From NCBI GenBank assembly GCA_021845865.1, contig JAJZVC010000004.1:1-64000 (forward strand): DNA of 64,000 nucleotides, given 5' to 3'. This DNA is from Pseudomonadota bacterium. Lineage in GTDB: Bacteria > Pseudomonadota > Gammaproteobacteria > Burkholderiales > UBA9220. Below, piece by piece: positions 18,742-29,719 of the stretch. The translations under genes and the position numbers were made by a program. The notes under the pieces were generated by a model. The model made no database searches and had not been told where the DNA came from. It worked only from the letters and a program-made list of their open reading frames with translations. Each line of letters starts with the position of its first letter. Position 1 is the stretch's first letter.

Positions 18742-19944
18742 TTAACCGGGATTGAAATTGGAGCCGCTGCGGTCACGGGTTCCGTCCTCTTCGCTGCGCC
18801 GGGGCGGGAAACTCTCCCAGCCGCCGCAGGCCGGGCAGCGCCAGTGGAAACGCCGGGCCCGGAAACCGCAGCTGTCGCAACGGAAATAGGCCAAGCGCTC
18901 GGCATGGCTATGGACCAGGTTCTTGATCAGCTGCAGGTCCTGACGGCGTTCCGCCGGAGCTTCCAGCAACTGGGCCTCGAGGAGGGTATCCAGCCCCCGC
19001 AGGGTAGGCTGCGCGCGCAGGACGTCCCTCACCAGCCGGTAAGCCTCCTCGGCCCCTTCCCGCTCCAGTATCAGCCGGTACGCGGCATCCAGGATTTCCA
19101 TGGTGGGATAGCGGTTGAGGTAGTCCCGCAGCAAGACGGTTCCTTCGTCCAGGCGCTCCAGCTGGCGCAATGCGGATACCAGTTTGTCCACCACCAGCGA
19201 CAGGTAGGCCGGGTCCTGGGTCTCGATGCGCTTCCAGGCCTGAACGGCCTCTTCGTGGCGCCCTTGCGCCGCTTCGAAATCCCCCAGGAGGTCGTTGGCG
19301 CGCACGCAGGAACGGTTTTCCTTCAAGGCGGTGGCCAGATAAGCCCGCGCGCTATCGAAGCGGTTATGGATGCTTTCGCTGACCGCGAGCTCGCAGTAGA
19401 ACTGGGCGATTTCCAGCTGATACGAGCGCGTCGAAAGCGTGGCCAGCGCCTTGGCCGCGTCGATGGCCTTCTGCCATTCCTTTTCCTGGACGTAGATATC
19501 CAGCAGGGCTTCCAGCGCCGACGGCCGGTAGTCAGTTTCCAGCAACTCCTGGAACAGGTGCTCCGCCCGGTCCAAGAGTCCCGCGCGCAGGAAATCCTGG
19601 GCCAATTCGTTCACCGCCAGCCATTTCTGCTCCTCCTCCAGGTCAGGCCGGTCGAGGAGATTCTGATGCAGGCGGATGGCCCGCTCCACCTCCCCGCGGC
19701 GACGGAACATGGCCCCCAGGGTAAAGTGCAGTTCCACCGTTGCCGGCTCCAACCGCGCCACCTCGGCGAAGGCCTCCACCGCCTTGTCGGGCTGCTCGTT
19801 CAGAAGGTAATTGAGGCCCTTGAAATAGGAGACGGGCAGCGTCCGGGATTCCGACACGACATGGCGGATATCGATGCGAGCCGCCAGCCAGCCCAGGCTG
19901 AAAAACAACGGGAAAGCCAACAGCCACCAATATTCGAATTCCAT
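18742..19944 (-). CDS. lapB: LapB, lipopolysaccharide assembly regulator
   Basis: 400 residues. An N-terminal membrane anchor (WWLLAFPLFFSLGWLAA) is followed by TPR-like helical repeats, then a C-terminal rubredoxin-like knuckle (CDSCGFRARRFHWRCPAC). This layout is that of LapB/YciM, which couples LPS synthesis to FtsH-mediated LpxC turnover. lapA lies directly upstream. Confidence 0.93.
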   Translation of the reverse strand: MEFEYWWLLAFPLFFSLGWLAARIDIRHVVSESRTLPVSYFKGLNYLLNEQPDKAVEAFAEVARLEPATVELHFTLGAMFRRRGEVERAIRLHQNLLDRPDLEEEQKWLAVNELAQDFLRAGLLDRAEHLFQELLETDYRPSALEALLDIYVQEKEWQKAIDAAKALATLSTRSYQLEIAQFYCELAVSESIHNRFDSARAYLATALKENRSCVRANDLLGDFEAAQGRHEEAVQAWKRIETQDPAYLSLVVDKLVSALRQLERLDEGTVLLRDYLNRYPTMEILDAAYRLILEREGAEEAYRLVRDVLRAQPTLRGLDTLLEAQLLEAPAERRQDLQLIKNLVHSHAERLAYFRCDSCGFRARRFHWRCPACGGWESFPPRRSEEDGTRDRSGSNFNPG

Positions 19945-19974
19945 CTCTAGAATCGTTCCGTGAATCCGCTTGCG

Positions 19975-20256
19975 TCAGGCATCCTGCTTCAACCCGGCAT
20001 CCGAGGCCTTCACCCGCAGTTCACGCTTGAGGGCCAGGATATTGCGCTTCTGACGGAAAATGAAGGACAGGCTTGCCGCCACCCCTGTCGCCACGCCGGC
20101 GGCAAAGCAGACCAGCATGACCAGCACCATCGGCGCCTGCCATTGGTAGCCGAGATAGTAGCTCACCGTCACCGTTTCGCTGTTTTTCACCGCGAACCCC
20201 AAGGCCAGCAGAAACAACAGCACCCACAATACGCGCAACATGTAGCGCATCACCAT
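19975..20256 (-). CDS. lapA: LapA family inner-membrane protein
   Basis: 93 residues with two membrane helices joined by a KNSETVTVSYYLGYQWQAP loop, the LapA/DUF1049 pattern, then a basic cytoplasmic tail. ATG 20256 is chosen because AAAGGGA lies just upstream; the open frame to 20337 adds residues outside the family. It is paired with lapB as in other proteobacteria. Confidence 0.88.
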   Translation of the reverse strand: MVMRYMLRVLWVLLFLLALGFAVKNSETVTVSYYLGYQWQAPMVLVMLVCFAAGVATGVAASLSFIFRQKRNILALKRELRVKASDAGLKQDA

Positions 20257-20358
20257 AACCGGTCCCTTTCCCGGGCAACGGTGCCCGACAAATAAAAAGG
20301 CGGCACGATCTTTCGATAATGCCGCCACACCGATCAATCAAGATGGCAGACCGGAAGA

Positions 20359-20646
20359 TTACTTCTCTTCGTAGTCCACCCGTTCCCGCAATTCCTTGCC
20401 TGCCTTGAAATGGGGAACGTACTTTTCCGGCACGTTCACCTTGCCGCCGGTCTTCGGGTTGCGCCCGACTCTCGGCGGCCGGTAATTAAGGGTGAAACTG
20501 CCAAAGCCGCGAATCTCGATGCGCTGCCCCTCGGCCAAGCTACTTGCCATCGCCTCCAGTATGGTTTTGACGGCAAGCTCGGCATCCTTGGCGACCAAGT
20601 GGGGATGGCGCACGGACAATCGAGCGATCAGTTCCGATTTGGTCAT
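20359..20646 (-). CDS. ihfB: Integration host factor beta subunit
   Basis: 95 residues of the HU/IHF family, with the DNA-bending arm region [21 protein letters not shown]. Position directly after rpsA is the conserved location of ihfB. IHF could also act at the ssrA element's integration arms. Confidence 0.95.
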   Translation of the reverse strand: MTKSELIARLSVRHPHLVAKDAELAVKTILEAMASSLAEGQRIEIRGFGSFTLNYRPPRVGRNPKTGGKVNVPEKYVPHFKAGKELRERVDYEEK

Positions 20647-20661
20647 GACGATCCCTTTTGC

Positions 20662-22377
20662 TTATTGCTCCGCGTTTTTCGTGTCCAGCTTGGCCTTCAG
20701 CAGAGCGCCCAGGTTGGTGGTGCCGGCGCTGCCAGCCCCCTGTTCGCTGGCGAGCTTCTGCATCGCTTCGGACTCGTCGGCCATGTCCTTGGCCTTGATG
20801 GACAGGCTGATGTTGCGGTTCTTGCGGTCGACGCTGATGATCTTGGCCTCGATCTCGTCCCCTTCCTTGAGGTGGGAACGGATGTCTTCCACGCGGTCGC
20901 GGGAGACTTCGGAAGACCGCAGGTAGCCTTCCACCTCGTCGCCGTCGAGAGCGACCACCGCGCCCTTGGCGTCGATGGACTTGACGGTGCCCTTGACGAT
21001 GCTGCCCTTGTCATGGGTGGCCACGTAGTTGCTGAAGGGGTCGCCTTCCATCTGCTTGATGCCGAGGGAGATGCGCTCGCGCTCGGAGTCGATGGCCAGC
21101 ACCACGGCTTCCATTTCGTCGCCCTTCTTGAAGTTGCGCACGGCCTCTTCGCCGGGCAGGGTCCAGGACAGGTCGGACAGATGGATCAGGCCGTCGATAC
21201 CGCCGGGCAGGCCGATGAACACGCCGAAATCGGTGATGGACTTGATCTGGCCGGTGACCTTGTCGCCCTTCTTGAAGTTCTGGGCGAACTCGTCCCAGGG
21301 GTTGGCCTGGCACTGCTTCATGCCCAGGGACAGGCGGCGGCGCTGCTCGTCCACTTCCAGGATCATCACTTCCACTTCCTCGCCGACGGCGGTCACCTTG
21401 GCGGGATGAACGTTCTTGTTGGTCCAGTCCATTTCGGACACGTGCACCAGGCCCTCGATGCCGGGCTCGATCTCGACGAAGGCGCCGTAGTCGGTCAGGT
21501 TGCTCACCTTGCCGAACAGTCGGGTGCCCACGGGGTAGCGGCGGGACAGGTTGACCCAGGGGTCGTCGCCCAGCTGCTTGAGGCCCAGGGAGACGCGGTT
21601 CTTCTCCTGGTCGAACTTGAGCACCATGGCTTCCACTTCGTCACCCACGGACAGCACCTCGGAGGGGTGCTTGACGCGGCGCCAGGCCACGTCGGTGATA
21701 TGCAGCAGGCCGTCCACGCCGCCCAGGTCCACGAAGGCGCCGTAGTCGGTGATGTTCTTGACGATACCCTTGACGCGGGCGCCTTCCTTGAGGTTCTCCA
21801 GCAGGGCCTGACGCTCGGCGCCCTGGGTGGCTTCGAGAACGGCGCGGCGGGAAACCACCACGTTGTTGCGCTTGCGGTCCAGCTTGATGACCTTGAATTC
21901 GAAGGCCTTGCCTTCGTAGGGAGTGGTGTCCTTGATGGGACGGATGTCCACCAGGGAACCGGGGAGGAAGGCGCGGATGCCGTTGACCATCACGGTCAGG
22001 CCGCCCTTGACCTTGCCGCTCACCAGGCCGTTGACCAGGGAGCCCTGCTCCATCGCCTCTTCCAGTTCCAGCCAGGTCGCGATGCGCTTGGCCTTTTCGC
22101 GGGACAGCTTGGTGGAGCCGTGGCCGTCTTCCAGGGCGTCGATCGCCACTTTGACGAAATCGCCGGCCTTGACTTCAAGCTCGCCCTGATCGTTGCGGAA
22201 TTCGGCGGCGGGGATCACGCTTTCGGACTTCAGTCCGGCGTTGACGATCACCTCTTCGTTGTCGACGTGCACCACTTCGGCGGTGATCACTTCGCCAACG
22301 CGCATTTCCTTTTGGCTAAGGCTTTCTTCGAATAGGGAGGCGAAACTTTCTTGGGAGGTAGAGGGAGAAGCAGTCAT
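20662..22377 (-). CDS. rpsA: 30S ribosomal protein S1
   Basis: 571 residues with six S1 repeats, several showing the [25 protein letters not shown] core. It holds mRNA on the 30S subunit during initiation. The ATG has no recognisable Shine-Dalgarno sequence, as is known for rpsA in gammaproteobacteria, where S1 controls its own translation. Confidence 0.97.
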   Translation of the reverse strand: MTASPSTSQESFASLFEESLSQKEMRVGEVITAEVVHVDNEEVIVNAGLKSESVIPAAEFRNDQGELEVKAGDFVKVAIDALEDGHGSTKLSREKAKRIATWLELEEAMEQGSLVNGLVSGKVKGGLTVMVNGIRAFLPGSLVDIRPIKDTTPYEGKAFEFKVIKLDRKRNNVVVSRRAVLEATQGAERQALLENLKEGARVKGIVKNITDYGAFVDLGGVDGLLHITDVAWRRVKHPSEVLSVGDEVEAMVLKFDQEKNRVSLGLKQLGDDPWVNLSRRYPVGTRLFGKVSNLTDYGAFVEIEPGIEGLVHVSEMDWTNKNVHPAKVTAVGEEVEVMILEVDEQRRRLSLGMKQCQANPWDEFAQNFKKGDKVTGQIKSITDFGVFIGLPGGIDGLIHLSDLSWTLPGEEAVRNFKKGDEMEAVVLAIDSERERISLGIKQMEGDPFSNYVATHDKGSIVKGTVKSIDAKGAVVALDGDEVEGYLRSSEVSRDRVEDIRSHLKEGDEIEAKIISVDRKNRNISLSIKAKDMADESEAMQKLASEQGAGSAGTTNLGALLKAKLDTKNAEQ

Positions 22378-22456
22378 GAAAAATTACCAATCTAAACGCC
22401 TTGCGGCGGGGTTGGTTGAACATTTGCCACAAGCTCCCATGGGAGCCGGCGGCACC
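22378..22456 (-). promoter_or_regulatory. rpsA mRNA leader without a Shine-Dalgarno site
   Basis: The 79 bp between the cmk stop and rpsA contain a perfect 14-bp palindrome, GCTCCCATGGGAGC (22433-22446). AU-rich sequence precedes the ATG and no purine-rich site is present. This fits autogenous control of S1 by leader structure; that is inference from precedent. Confidence 0.45.
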
Positions 22457-24403
22457 TTATTGCGACGATAGCGCCTCGTACCGTGCCAATACCTCGGCAA
22501 CGACCTGGTCGATGGAGAGGGAGCTGGTATCGAGGTGGCTCGCGTCAGCGCATTTTTGCAGCGGCGCAGCGCTTCGCGCCGCATCGCGGGCATCGCGCTG
22601 GTTGATGTCTTGCAAAATGGCGGCAAGGTTAGCACATATCCCTTTTGCCATCAACTGTTTATACCGGCGCTCCGCCCGGGCTTCGGCGCTGGCGGTGAGG
22701 AATATCTTCAGGACCGCGTCGGGAAACACCGTGGAACCCATGTCACGGCCATCGGCAACCAGGCCAGGGGCCTGGCGGAAGGCCCGCTGGCGCGCGAGCA
22801 GCGCCTGCCGCAGGCGGGGGAAGACAGCGATTTTCGACGCCGCGTTGCCCACCTCCTCGGCGCGGATGGCGTCGGTCGCCACCTCATTGTCGAGGTAGAT
22901 TTCCCCATCCTCGAAGCGCGCGTCCAGCTTTTCCCCCAACTCGGCCAGCGCCCCCTCCTCGTCCAGGGACAGTCCCCGCCGCAGAGCGGCCAAGGCGGCC
23001 AGGCGGTAAATGGCGCCGCTGTCCAGGTAATGCCAGCCGAGGCGCTCCGCCACGATCTGGGTGATGGTGCCCTTGCCGGAGGCCGACGGACCGTCGATGG
23101 CGATCACCGGCACCCCCTCCCGCTTGAGGACGGCGGCAAAGCGCTCGAAGTAATCGGGGAAAGTCTTGGCGACGCACCTCGGGTCATTGATGCGCACCGG
23201 CGCCCCCAGGGCCACCAGGGAGAAGCACATGGCCATGCGGTGGTCGTCATAGGTGTCGATCTGCGCGTGAGGCGTGAGGCGAGAAGGGGGAGTGACGCGC
23301 AGGTAGTCCGGCCCCTCCTCCACCGTCGCGCCCACCTTGCGCAGCTCGGCGGCCATGGCGGCGATGCGGTCGGTTTCCTTCACCCGCCAGCTGGCGATGT
23401 TGGTCAGCGTCGTGGTGCCGTCGGCGAACAGGGCCGCCACCGCCAGGGTCATGGCGGCGTCGGGGATGTGGTTGCAGTCGAGGGTGATGGCTTTTAATTT
23501 GCCGGAGGCCGGGCCCCTAACCTCGATCCAGTTGTCGCCCCATTCCATGCGCGCGCCCATGTGCACCAGTTCCGCAGCGAAGCGCACATCTCCCTGGATG
23601 CTGTCCTTGCCCACGCCTTCCACCCGCACCGGACCGCCGCCAATGGCGCCGGCGGCGAGAAAATAGGAGGCCGAAGAGGCATCCCCTTCGACATGAACGA
23701 CTCCAGGGCTGCGATACGCCATTCCCGCATGAATCTTGAACGAGGACCAGCCGCTTCTGGACACCTCAACGCCAAAACGCTTCATGAGGGCCAGGGTGAT
23801 TTCGATGTAAGGCTTGGAAATCAGTTCCCCTGCCACTTCCACCGTTACGTCTTTTCCCGTGAGAGGCAGCGCCATCAGCAAGCCGGTGAGGAACTGGCTG
23901 GAGACATCGCCCCGTACCTTGACCGTGCTTGGCGTTATTGCCGCGGGAAAAATCTCCAGGGGCGGAAAGCCCTCGTTGCCCAGATAGCGGATGTCGGCGC
24001 CCAGCTGGCGCAGGGCGTCCACCAGGTCGCCGATGGGCCGCTCGTGCATGCGGGGCACGCCGCTCAACGTGTAATGTCCGCCGGACAGGGCCAGTGCGGC
24101 GGTCAGGGGCCGGAAGGCGGTGCCGGCGTTGCCCAGGAAGAGCTCAGCTTCCTTCACCGGGAACGCCCCGCCCACGCCCCGCACCTTATAGTCGTTGGCG
24201 CCGGTTTTCTCCACCGGCACGCCCAACGCCTTCAGGGCATCCAGCATGCGGTCGGTGTCGTCGGAGGCCAGCAGGTCCCGGATATGGGTTTCGCCCTCGG
24301 CCAGGGCAGCCAGGAGCAGGGTGCGGTTGGAGATGCTCTTCGAGCCCGGCAGTTTGACGGTGCCACGGGCGGCAATGGCGGGATAGATATCGAGGAATTC
24401 CAT
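22457..24403 (-). CDS. aroA-cmk: Fused EPSP synthase and cytidylate kinase
   Basis: 648 residues in one uninterrupted frame. Residues 1 to about 425 are 3-phosphoshikimate 1-carboxyvinyltransferase ([46 protein letters not shown]). From about 430 a CMP kinase begins with [11 protein letters not shown] and continues through [13 protein letters not shown]. The fusion is known in proteobacteria. It joins shikimate-pathway and pyrimidine-nucleotide enzymes whose genes are usually adjacent. ATG 24403 is the natural start of EPSP synthase; the longer open frame upstream overlaps tyrA. Confidence 0.95.
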   Translation of the reverse strand: MEFLDIYPAIAARGTVKLPGSKSISNRTLLLAALAEGETHIRDLLASDDTDRMLDALKALGVPVEKTGANDYKVRGVGGAFPVKEAELFLGNAGTAFRPLTAALALSGGHYTLSGVPRMHERPIGDLVDALRQLGADIRYLGNEGFPPLEIFPAAITPSTVKVRGDVSSQFLTGLLMALPLTGKDVTVEVAGELISKPYIEITLALMKRFGVEVSRSGWSSFKIHAGMAYRSPGVVHVEGDASSASYFLAAGAIGGGPVRVEGVGKDSIQGDVRFAAELVHMGARMEWGDNWIEVRGPASGKLKAITLDCNHIPDAAMTLAVAALFADGTTTLTNIASWRVKETDRIAAMAAELRKVGATVEEGPDYLRVTPPSRLTPHAQIDTYDDHRMAMCFSLVALGAPVRINDPRCVAKTFPDYFERFAAVLKREGVPVIAIDGPSASGKGTITQIVAERLGWHYLDSGAIYRLAALAALRRGLSLDEEGALAELGEKLDARFEDGEIYLDNEVATDAIRAEEVGNAASKIAVFPRLRQALLARQRAFRQAPGLVADGRDMGSTVFPDAVLKIFLTASAEARAERRYKQLMAKGICANLAAILQDINQRDARDAARSAAPLQKCADASHLDTSSLSIDQVVAEVLARYEALSSQ

Positions 24404-24417
24404 GATTTGCTTTGTGT

Positions 24418-25299
24418 CTATTGCTTTTCGCCGCCGGACCAGGCATTGCGCGCCCGGCTGGCGCGGGTGAATATCTGTTCCAGAACGGCGCCATCCCCGG
24501 CCTCCAGGGCCGCGCGGAGGCGTTCCAACTGGGCGCGGTAGGCGTCCAGCTCCTTGAGCAGCGCCTCCCGGTTGGCAAGGCTGATATCCCGCCACATTTC
24601 CGGGCTGCTGCCGGCGATGCGGGTGAAGTCCCGAAAGCCGCTGGCGGCGTAGGAAAACAGCTCCTCCGCATTGGGTTTGCCGGCGATGTCGTCCACCAGG
24701 GCAAAGGCCAGCAGGTGGGGCAGGTGGCTGACGGCGGCGAACACCTCATCGTGGGACTGGGGGGCCATCTCCCGCACCACCGCGCCGCAGGCGGCCCAGG
24801 CTTCCTTCACCTTGGCCACCGCCGTCGCGTCGTTCTCCGCCAGGGGCGTCACCACCACGTTGCGCCCCTGGTACAGTTCGGCACTGGCGGCGGCGGCGCC
24901 GGTTTTCTCCGCCCCGGCGATGGGGTGCGCGGGAACAAAACGGCTGAGGTGATTTGCCAGATGGTTCCGGGCGTAGGTCAGCACGTCCTGCTTGGTGCTG
25001 CCGGCGTCGGTCACTACCGTGTCCGGCGAAAGATGAGGGGCGATGGTGGCCATCACCACCGGCATCTGGCCAACGGGAACCGCCAGCAGCACCATGTCCG
25101 CCCCGGCCACCGCCTCGGCGGGATTGGTCACCGCCTCGTCGATGATGCCGAGCCTGTAGGCGTCACCGAGATTGGACAGGCCGCGCCCCACGCCCACCAC
25201 CTCCCCCACGGCGCCAGCCTTCTTCAGGGCCAGGGCGAAGGAACCGCCGATCAGCCCGACGCCGAAAACGGCCAGCTTGCGGATGAGGGGCGCGGCCAC
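24418..25299 (-). CDS. tyrA: Prephenate dehydrogenase
   Basis: 293 residues. [17 protein letters not shown] is the NAD-binding loop, and the body fits TyrA-type prephenate/arogenate dehydrogenases of tyrosine synthesis. The probable start is GTG 25299, 8 bp after the aroF stop codon, without a clear ribosome binding site, so coupling to aroF translation is likely. The long reading frame extending into aroF is not coding. Confidence 0.9.
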   Translation of the reverse strand: MAAPLIRKLAVFGVGLIGGSFALALKKAGAVGEVVGVGRGLSNLGDAYRLGIIDEAVTNPAEAVAGADMVLLAVPVGQMPVVMATIAPHLSPDTVVTDAGSTKQDVLTYARNHLANHLSRFVPAHPIAGAEKTGAAAASAELYQGRNVVVTPLAENDATAVAKVKEAWAACGAVVREMAPQSHDEVFAAVSHLPHLLAFALVDDIAGKPNAEELFSYAASGFRDFTRIAGSSPEMWRDISLANREALLKELDAYRAQLERLRAALEAGDGAVLEQIFTRASRARNAWSGGEKQ

Positions 25300-25307
25300 G
25301 GTATTAA

Positions 25308-26324
25308 TTACAGGTCGCGGCCGATGGCCTGGGCGATGCCCCGCAGGGTTCCCATCAGGTCCTTGAGTTCCTGGGGATTGAGCGCCTGGTCGGCATCGCA
25401 CCAGGCCTCGCAGGGGGAGGGGTGCATCTCCACCAGCAGGCCATCGGCCCCGGCGGCAATGGCGGCGCGGGACAGGGCCGGCACCATCCAGGCCTTGCCC
25501 CCGGCGTGGGACGGATCGACGATCACCGGCAGGTGGGTTTCCTTCTTCAGCACCGGGATGGCGGTCACGTCCAGCATGTTGCGGTAGTAGGTCTCGTAGG
25601 AGCGCACGCCGCGTTCGCAGAAGATGATGTTGTGGTTGCCGCCGGCGGCGATGTACTCCGCCGCCATCAGCCACTCGGAAATGGTGGCGGACATGCCGCG
25701 CTTGAGGATGACGGGCTTGTTGACCTTGCCCACTTCCTTCAGCAGGTCGAAGTTCTGCATGTTGCGGGTGCCGATCTGGATCACGTCCACGTCGTACTCG
25801 AGGAAGGTGTCCAGCATGCGCACGTCCATCAGTTCGGTGACGATGGGCAGGCCGTGCTGGCCGGCGGCCTTGCGGAACATGTCCAGGCCTTCCACGCCGT
25901 GGCCCTGGAAGGCATAGGGACTGGTGCGGGGCTTGAAGGCGCCGCCGCGCATCAGCTTGCAGCCGGCGTCCACCACGAACTGGGCGGCCTTGTCCATCTG
26001 TTCCGGGGTCTCCACCGAGCAGGGGCCGGCGATGATCTGCACCTGCTTGCCGCCCAGCTTGACGCCCTTGATGTCGATGACCGTGTCTTCCTTGTGCCAT
26101 TCCCGGGCGACGATCTTGTAGGGCTTGACGATGTGCATCGCCTGCTCGACGCCGGGGAGGGATTCGAACAATTCCTGGTCCAGCCTGCGCTCGTCGCCGA
26201 TGGCGCCCAGCACGGTGCGCTCGACGCCGCGGGAAATGTTCACCTCCAGGCCGGCTTCCTTGATCTTGCGGATGACGGTTTCCACTTGCGACTCGGTGGA
26301 GTCGGGGCTCATTACGATAATCAT
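25308..26324 (-). CDS. aroF: 3-deoxy-7-phosphoheptulonate synthase, type I-beta
   Basis: 338 residues. An N-terminal ferredoxin-like regulatory domain (MIIVMSPDSTESQVETVI, about residues 1-70) precedes the TIM barrel with IIAGPCSVE and RGGAFKPRTSPYAFQG. This layout marks the type I-beta (KDO8PS-like) DAHP synthases, which commit carbon to aromatic amino acids. ATG 26324 has an AGGAG site 6 nt upstream. Confidence 0.93.
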   Translation of the reverse strand: MIIVMSPDSTESQVETVIRKIKEAGLEVNISRGVERTVLGAIGDERRLDQELFESLPGVEQAMHIVKPYKIVAREWHKEDTVIDIKGVKLGGKQVQIIAGPCSVETPEQMDKAAQFVVDAGCKLMRGGAFKPRTSPYAFQGHGVEGLDMFRKAAGQHGLPIVTELMDVRMLDTFLEYDVDVIQIGTRNMQNFDLLKEVGKVNKPVILKRGMSATISEWLMAAEYIAAGGNHNIIFCERGVRSYETYYRNMLDVTAIPVLKKETHLPVIVDPSHAGGKAWMVPALSRAAIAAGADGLLVEMHPSPCEAWCDADQALNPQELKDLMGTLRGIAQAIGRDL

Positions 26325-26415
26325 GTTTGCTCCTAGATGACCCGCCGGCAAAGGGCGGACGCCGTGGGACTTTTATCCCTTCCCCGCTCTACGCGGTCAT
26401 TGTCGGCGTTTCAAT

Positions 26416-27540
26416 TCAAGATTTATTAAGCGCGTGTTCCAGGGCCTGCAGAAATTTGGCGTTTTCCGACTCCAGCCCCACGCTCACGCGCAGGTGCTCG
26501 GGCATTCCGTAGTTGGCGACGGGGCGAACGATCACCCCTTGCCGCAGCAGGCTTCGATACATGGCGGTGGCATTGCCGACGCGGCAGCAGACGAAGTTGC
26601 CGTGGGAGGGGATGTACTCCACGCCGAGGCGCTTGAAACCCTCGGTAAGCTGGTCCATGCCCGCCTCGTTGATGTCCAGGCAGTGCTCGAGGAAAGCCTC
26701 GTCCTCCATGGCTTCCATGGCCGCCGCCTGGGCCAGGCTGTTGACGTTGAAGGGTTGGCGCACCCGGTTGAGCATGTCCGCCACCTCGGCGGACGTTGCC
26801 CCATACCCCACCCGCAGGCCCGCCAGGCCGTAGGCCTTGGAGAAGGTGCGGACGACGATCAGGTTGGGGTGATGGGCAATCCAGCCCACGCTGTCGCCCT
26901 GCAACTCCCGCGGCAAGTATTCGTAATAGGCCTCGTCCAGCACCACCAGCACTTCCCGGGGCACTTCCTCGATGAAGCTCTTCACCTCGGCCGGCGGCAG
27001 GAAGGTGCCGGTGGGGTTGTTGGGGTTGGCGAGAAAGACGATGCGCGTGTCGTCCTCGATGGCTTCCAGCATGGCCATCAAATCGTGGCCGTAGTCCTTG
27101 GCCGGCACCTCGATGCCCCGCGCCCCGACTCCTTGCACCGCCAGGGGATAAACGGCGAAGGCGTACTGGGAATAGACCGCGCTGCTGCCGGACGTCAGGA
27201 ACGCCCGGGCCACCATCTCCAGCACGTCGTTGGAACCGTTGCCGAGGACGATCTGCTCCTGGCCGACCTTCAGCCGCTCGGCCAGCGCCGCCTTGAGGTC
27301 GAAGCCGCTGCCGTCGGGATAGCGGGCCAGTTCCAGGAACACGTTCTCGATGGCCGCCAACACCCGGGGGCTGGTGCCGAGGGGGTTTTCGTTGGACGCC
27401 AGCTTGACGATCTCGTCCTCGGCGATGCCCATTTCCCGCGCCAGCTCGGCAATCGGCTTGCCGGGCTGGTAAGGGGCGATGCCGCGAACATGGTGGGGGG
27501 CGAGGTCGCAAAGAGACATGGGAAGTTCCGATCCGGTCAT
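26416..27540 (-). CDS. hisC: Histidinol-phosphate/aromatic aminotransferase HisC
   Basis: 374 residues of PLP fold type I. NPNNPTGTF and the PLP-lysine motif RTFSKAYGLAGLRVGYG are clear. Its place between pheA and aroF suggests that it acts on phenylpyruvate or hydroxyphenylpyruvate, as HisC2-type enzymes do, rather than only on histidinol phosphate. Start ATG 27540 is 6 bp after the pheA stop; ATG 27519 is an alternative. Confidence 0.9.
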   Translation of the reverse strand: MTGSELPMSLCDLAPHHVRGIAPYQPGKPIAELAREMGIAEDEIVKLASNENPLGTSPRVLAAIENVFLELARYPDGSGFDLKAALAERLKVGQEQIVLGNGSNDVLEMVARAFLTSGSSAVYSQYAFAVYPLAVQGVGARGIEVPAKDYGHDLMAMLEAIEDDTRIVFLANPNNPTGTFLPPAEVKSFIEEVPREVLVVLDEAYYEYLPRELQGDSVGWIAHHPNLIVVRTFSKAYGLAGLRVGYGATSAEVADMLNRVRQPFNVNSLAQAAAMEAMEDEAFLEHCLDINEAGMDQLTEGFKRLGVEYIPSHGNFVCCRVGNATAMYRSLLRQGVIVRPVANYGMPEHLRVSVGLESENAKFLQALEHALNKS

Positions 27541-27546
27541 GGTTGG

Positions 27547-28614
27547 TTACAGCACCGCCACGGGGTAGGAGCCGAGCACCTTGACGAACACCGCCTGGCC
27601 CGTCAGCTCTTCCAGGGCCTGGGCCACGGGCGCGTCGTCCCGGTGGCCTTCCACGTCCACGAAGAACACGTATTCCCACAGGCCGGTGCGGGAAGGACGG
27701 GATTCCAGCTTGGTCATGCTGACGCCGTGCTGGGCCAAAGGGGTCAGCAGTTCGTACACCGCCCCGGGGCGGTTCTTGGCGGCCATCACCAGGGAGGTCT
27801 TGTCCTTGCCGGAGCGGGCCGCGTCGTGCTGGCCGATGACCAGGAAGCGGGTGGTGTTGTTCGGCTCATCCTCGATGTTCGCGGCCAAGACATTCAGTCC
27901 GTACATCTCCGCCGCGGCTTCCCCCGCGATGGCCGCGGCTTGGTCTTCCTGTGAGGCCAACCGCGCGGCCTCGGCATTGCTCGAAGCATGTATCCGCATC
28001 ACATGGCCGAGATTCTTGGAAATCCATTCATGGCATTGCGCAAGGGATTGAGGATGAGAATAAAGCGTCCGGATATCCTCGAACTTCTCCATCCGGCTCA
28101 GCAGATTCTGATGGATGCGCAAATCCACCTCGCCGCAAATCTTCAGCGGCGTATCAACCATCAAGTCCAAGGTTCTACCGATGGCGCCCTCGGTGGAGTT
28201 CTCCACCGGCACTACGGCATAGTCAGCGCTTCCCGCTTCCACTTGGCGGAAAATTTCGTCAATCGACACGCAGGGCTGCAGCTTGGCCGCATGGCCGAAA
28301 TGCTTGACCGCCGCCGACTGGCTGAAGGTTCCCTCGGGGCCGAGATAGGCCACGTTCAGAGGATGCTCCAGAGCCAGGCAGGCGGACATGATTTCCCGGA
28401 ACAGCCGGGCCACGGATTCGCCGGGCAGGGGGCCGGGGTTGAGCTCCTTCACCCGGCGCAGCACCTGGGCCTCCCGCTCTGGACGGTAGATGCCGACGCC
28501 GTTCTTGATGCGGCCAATGGCCTGGGCGTGCTCGGCCCGCTGGGAAATGAGCTTGAGGACCTGGGCGTCGATGGCGTCGATGGCCTCGCGGTGGGGTTGC
28601 AGCTCGTCAGCCAT
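27547..28614 (-). CDS. pheA: Chorismate mutase / prephenate dehydratase
   Basis: 355 residues in three parts: AroQ chorismate mutase (about 1-85), prephenate dehydratase (about 90-270, with YLGPEGTFSQSA and NNTTRFLVIG), and a C-terminal ACT domain with the ESRPSRTGLWEYVFFVD phenylalanine-binding element. It makes phenylpyruvate and is expected to be feedback-inhibited by phenylalanine. Its start overlaps serC by 8 bp. Confidence 0.96.
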   Translation of the reverse strand: MADELQPHREAIDAIDAQVLKLISQRAEHAQAIGRIKNGVGIYRPEREAQVLRRVKELNPGPLPGESVARLFREIMSACLALEHPLNVAYLGPEGTFSQSAAVKHFGHAAKLQPCVSIDEIFRQVEAGSADYAVVPVENSTEGAIGRTLDLMVDTPLKICGEVDLRIHQNLLSRMEKFEDIRTLYSHPQSLAQCHEWISKNLGHVMRIHASSNAEAARLASQEDQAAAIAGEAAAEMYGLNVLAANIEDEPNNTTRFLVIGQHDAARSGKDKTSLVMAAKNRPGAVYELLTPLAQHGVSMTKLESRPSRTGLWEYVFFVDVEGHRDDAPVAQALEELTGQAVFVKVLGSYPVAVL

Positions 28615-29695
28615 GCTTCTTCTCGAACTCCTGCATGAAGGCCGCCAGGGCCTTGACCCCTTCCAGGGGCATGGCGTTGTAAATGGAGGCGCGCATGCCG
28701 CCCACCGATTTGTGGCCCTTGAGCTGGAGCAGGCCGCGGCTCTTGGCTTCGGCGAGGAAGGTGTCGTCCAGCTTGGCGTCGGCCAGGGTGAAGGGCACGT
28801 TCATGCGGGAGCGGGCGGACGCTTCCACCGGGTTGCGGAAGAAGCCGCCGCTGGCGTCGATGGCGTTGTAGAGCGCCTTGGCCTTCTCGATGTTGGTCTT
28901 TTCCATGGCGGCCAGCCCGCCCTGGCGGCGGAGCCACTTGAACACCAGCCCGGCCATGTAGATGGCGTAGGTGGGCGGGGTATTGAGCATGGAGCCATGC
29001 TCCGCCTGCACCGCGTAGTCCAGCAGGCTCGGCGTGCGGGGCGAGGCGCGGCCCAGGAGGTCTTCCCGCACGATGACGATGACCAGGCCGGCGGGGCCGA
29101 TGTTCTTCTGGGCCCCGGCGTAGATCAGGCCGTAGCGGCTGATATCCATGGGGCGGGATAGGATGTGGGAGCTCATGTCCGCCACCAGGGGCACGGAGGC
29201 CCCCAGGCTGGCACAGTCGTCGAACACCTCGACGCCGTGAATGGTTTCGTTGGTACAGACGTGAAGATAGGCGGCATTGGGGTCCAGGGCCACTTCACCA
29301 GCCTTGAACCAGCGGGCGTAATGGTCGGCCTCGGTGCTGCCGGCGCAGCGCGCCTCGCCGATACGCTTGGCCTCCTTATAGGCCTTTTCGGACCAGGAAC
29401 CGGTCACCAGGTAGTCCGCCGAGCGGCCCCCCAGGAGGTTCATGGGAATCTGGGCGAACTGCAGCGTCGCGCCTCCCTGGAGGAACAGGACCTTGTAGTG
29501 GGCGGGGATGGCCAGCAGCTCCCGCAGATCGTGCTCGGCGGTGTCGAGGATGCCCATGAACTCCTTGCCGCGGTGGGACATCTCCATCACCGACATGCCG
29601 CAGCCCTGCCAGTTGAGCATCTCGTCCTGGGCCTGCGCCAGCACCTCCTGGGGCAAGACCGCCGGACCGGCGCTGAAGTTGTAGATGCGTTCCAT
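28607..29695 (-). CDS. serC: Phosphoserine aminotransferase
   Basis: 362 residues. [10 protein letters not shown] at the N-terminus and the [14 protein letters not shown]-lysine motif are diagnostic. It makes phosphoserine and also serves pyridoxal phosphate synthesis. It starts 24 bp after gyrA. Confidence 0.96.
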   Translation of the reverse strand: MERIYNFSAGPAVLPQEVLAQAQDEMLNWQGCGMSVMEMSHRGKEFMGILDTAEHDLRELLAIPAHYKVLFLQGGATLQFAQIPMNLLGGRSADYLVTGSWSEKAYKEAKRIGEARCAGSTEADHYARWFKAGEVALDPNAAYLHVCTNETIHGVEVFDDCASLGASVPLVADMSSHILSRPMDISRYGLIYAGAQKNIGPAGLVIVIVREDLLGRASPRTPSLLDYAVQAEHGSMLNTPPTYAIYMAGLVFKWLRRQGGLAAMEKTNIEKAKALYNAIDASGGFFRNPVEASARSRMNVPFTLADAKLDDTFLAEAKSRGLLQLKGHKSVGGMRASIYNAMPLEGVKALAAFMQEFEKKHG

Positions 29696-29719
29696 GCTTT
29701 TCGCCCCTTCCGCCCGGAG

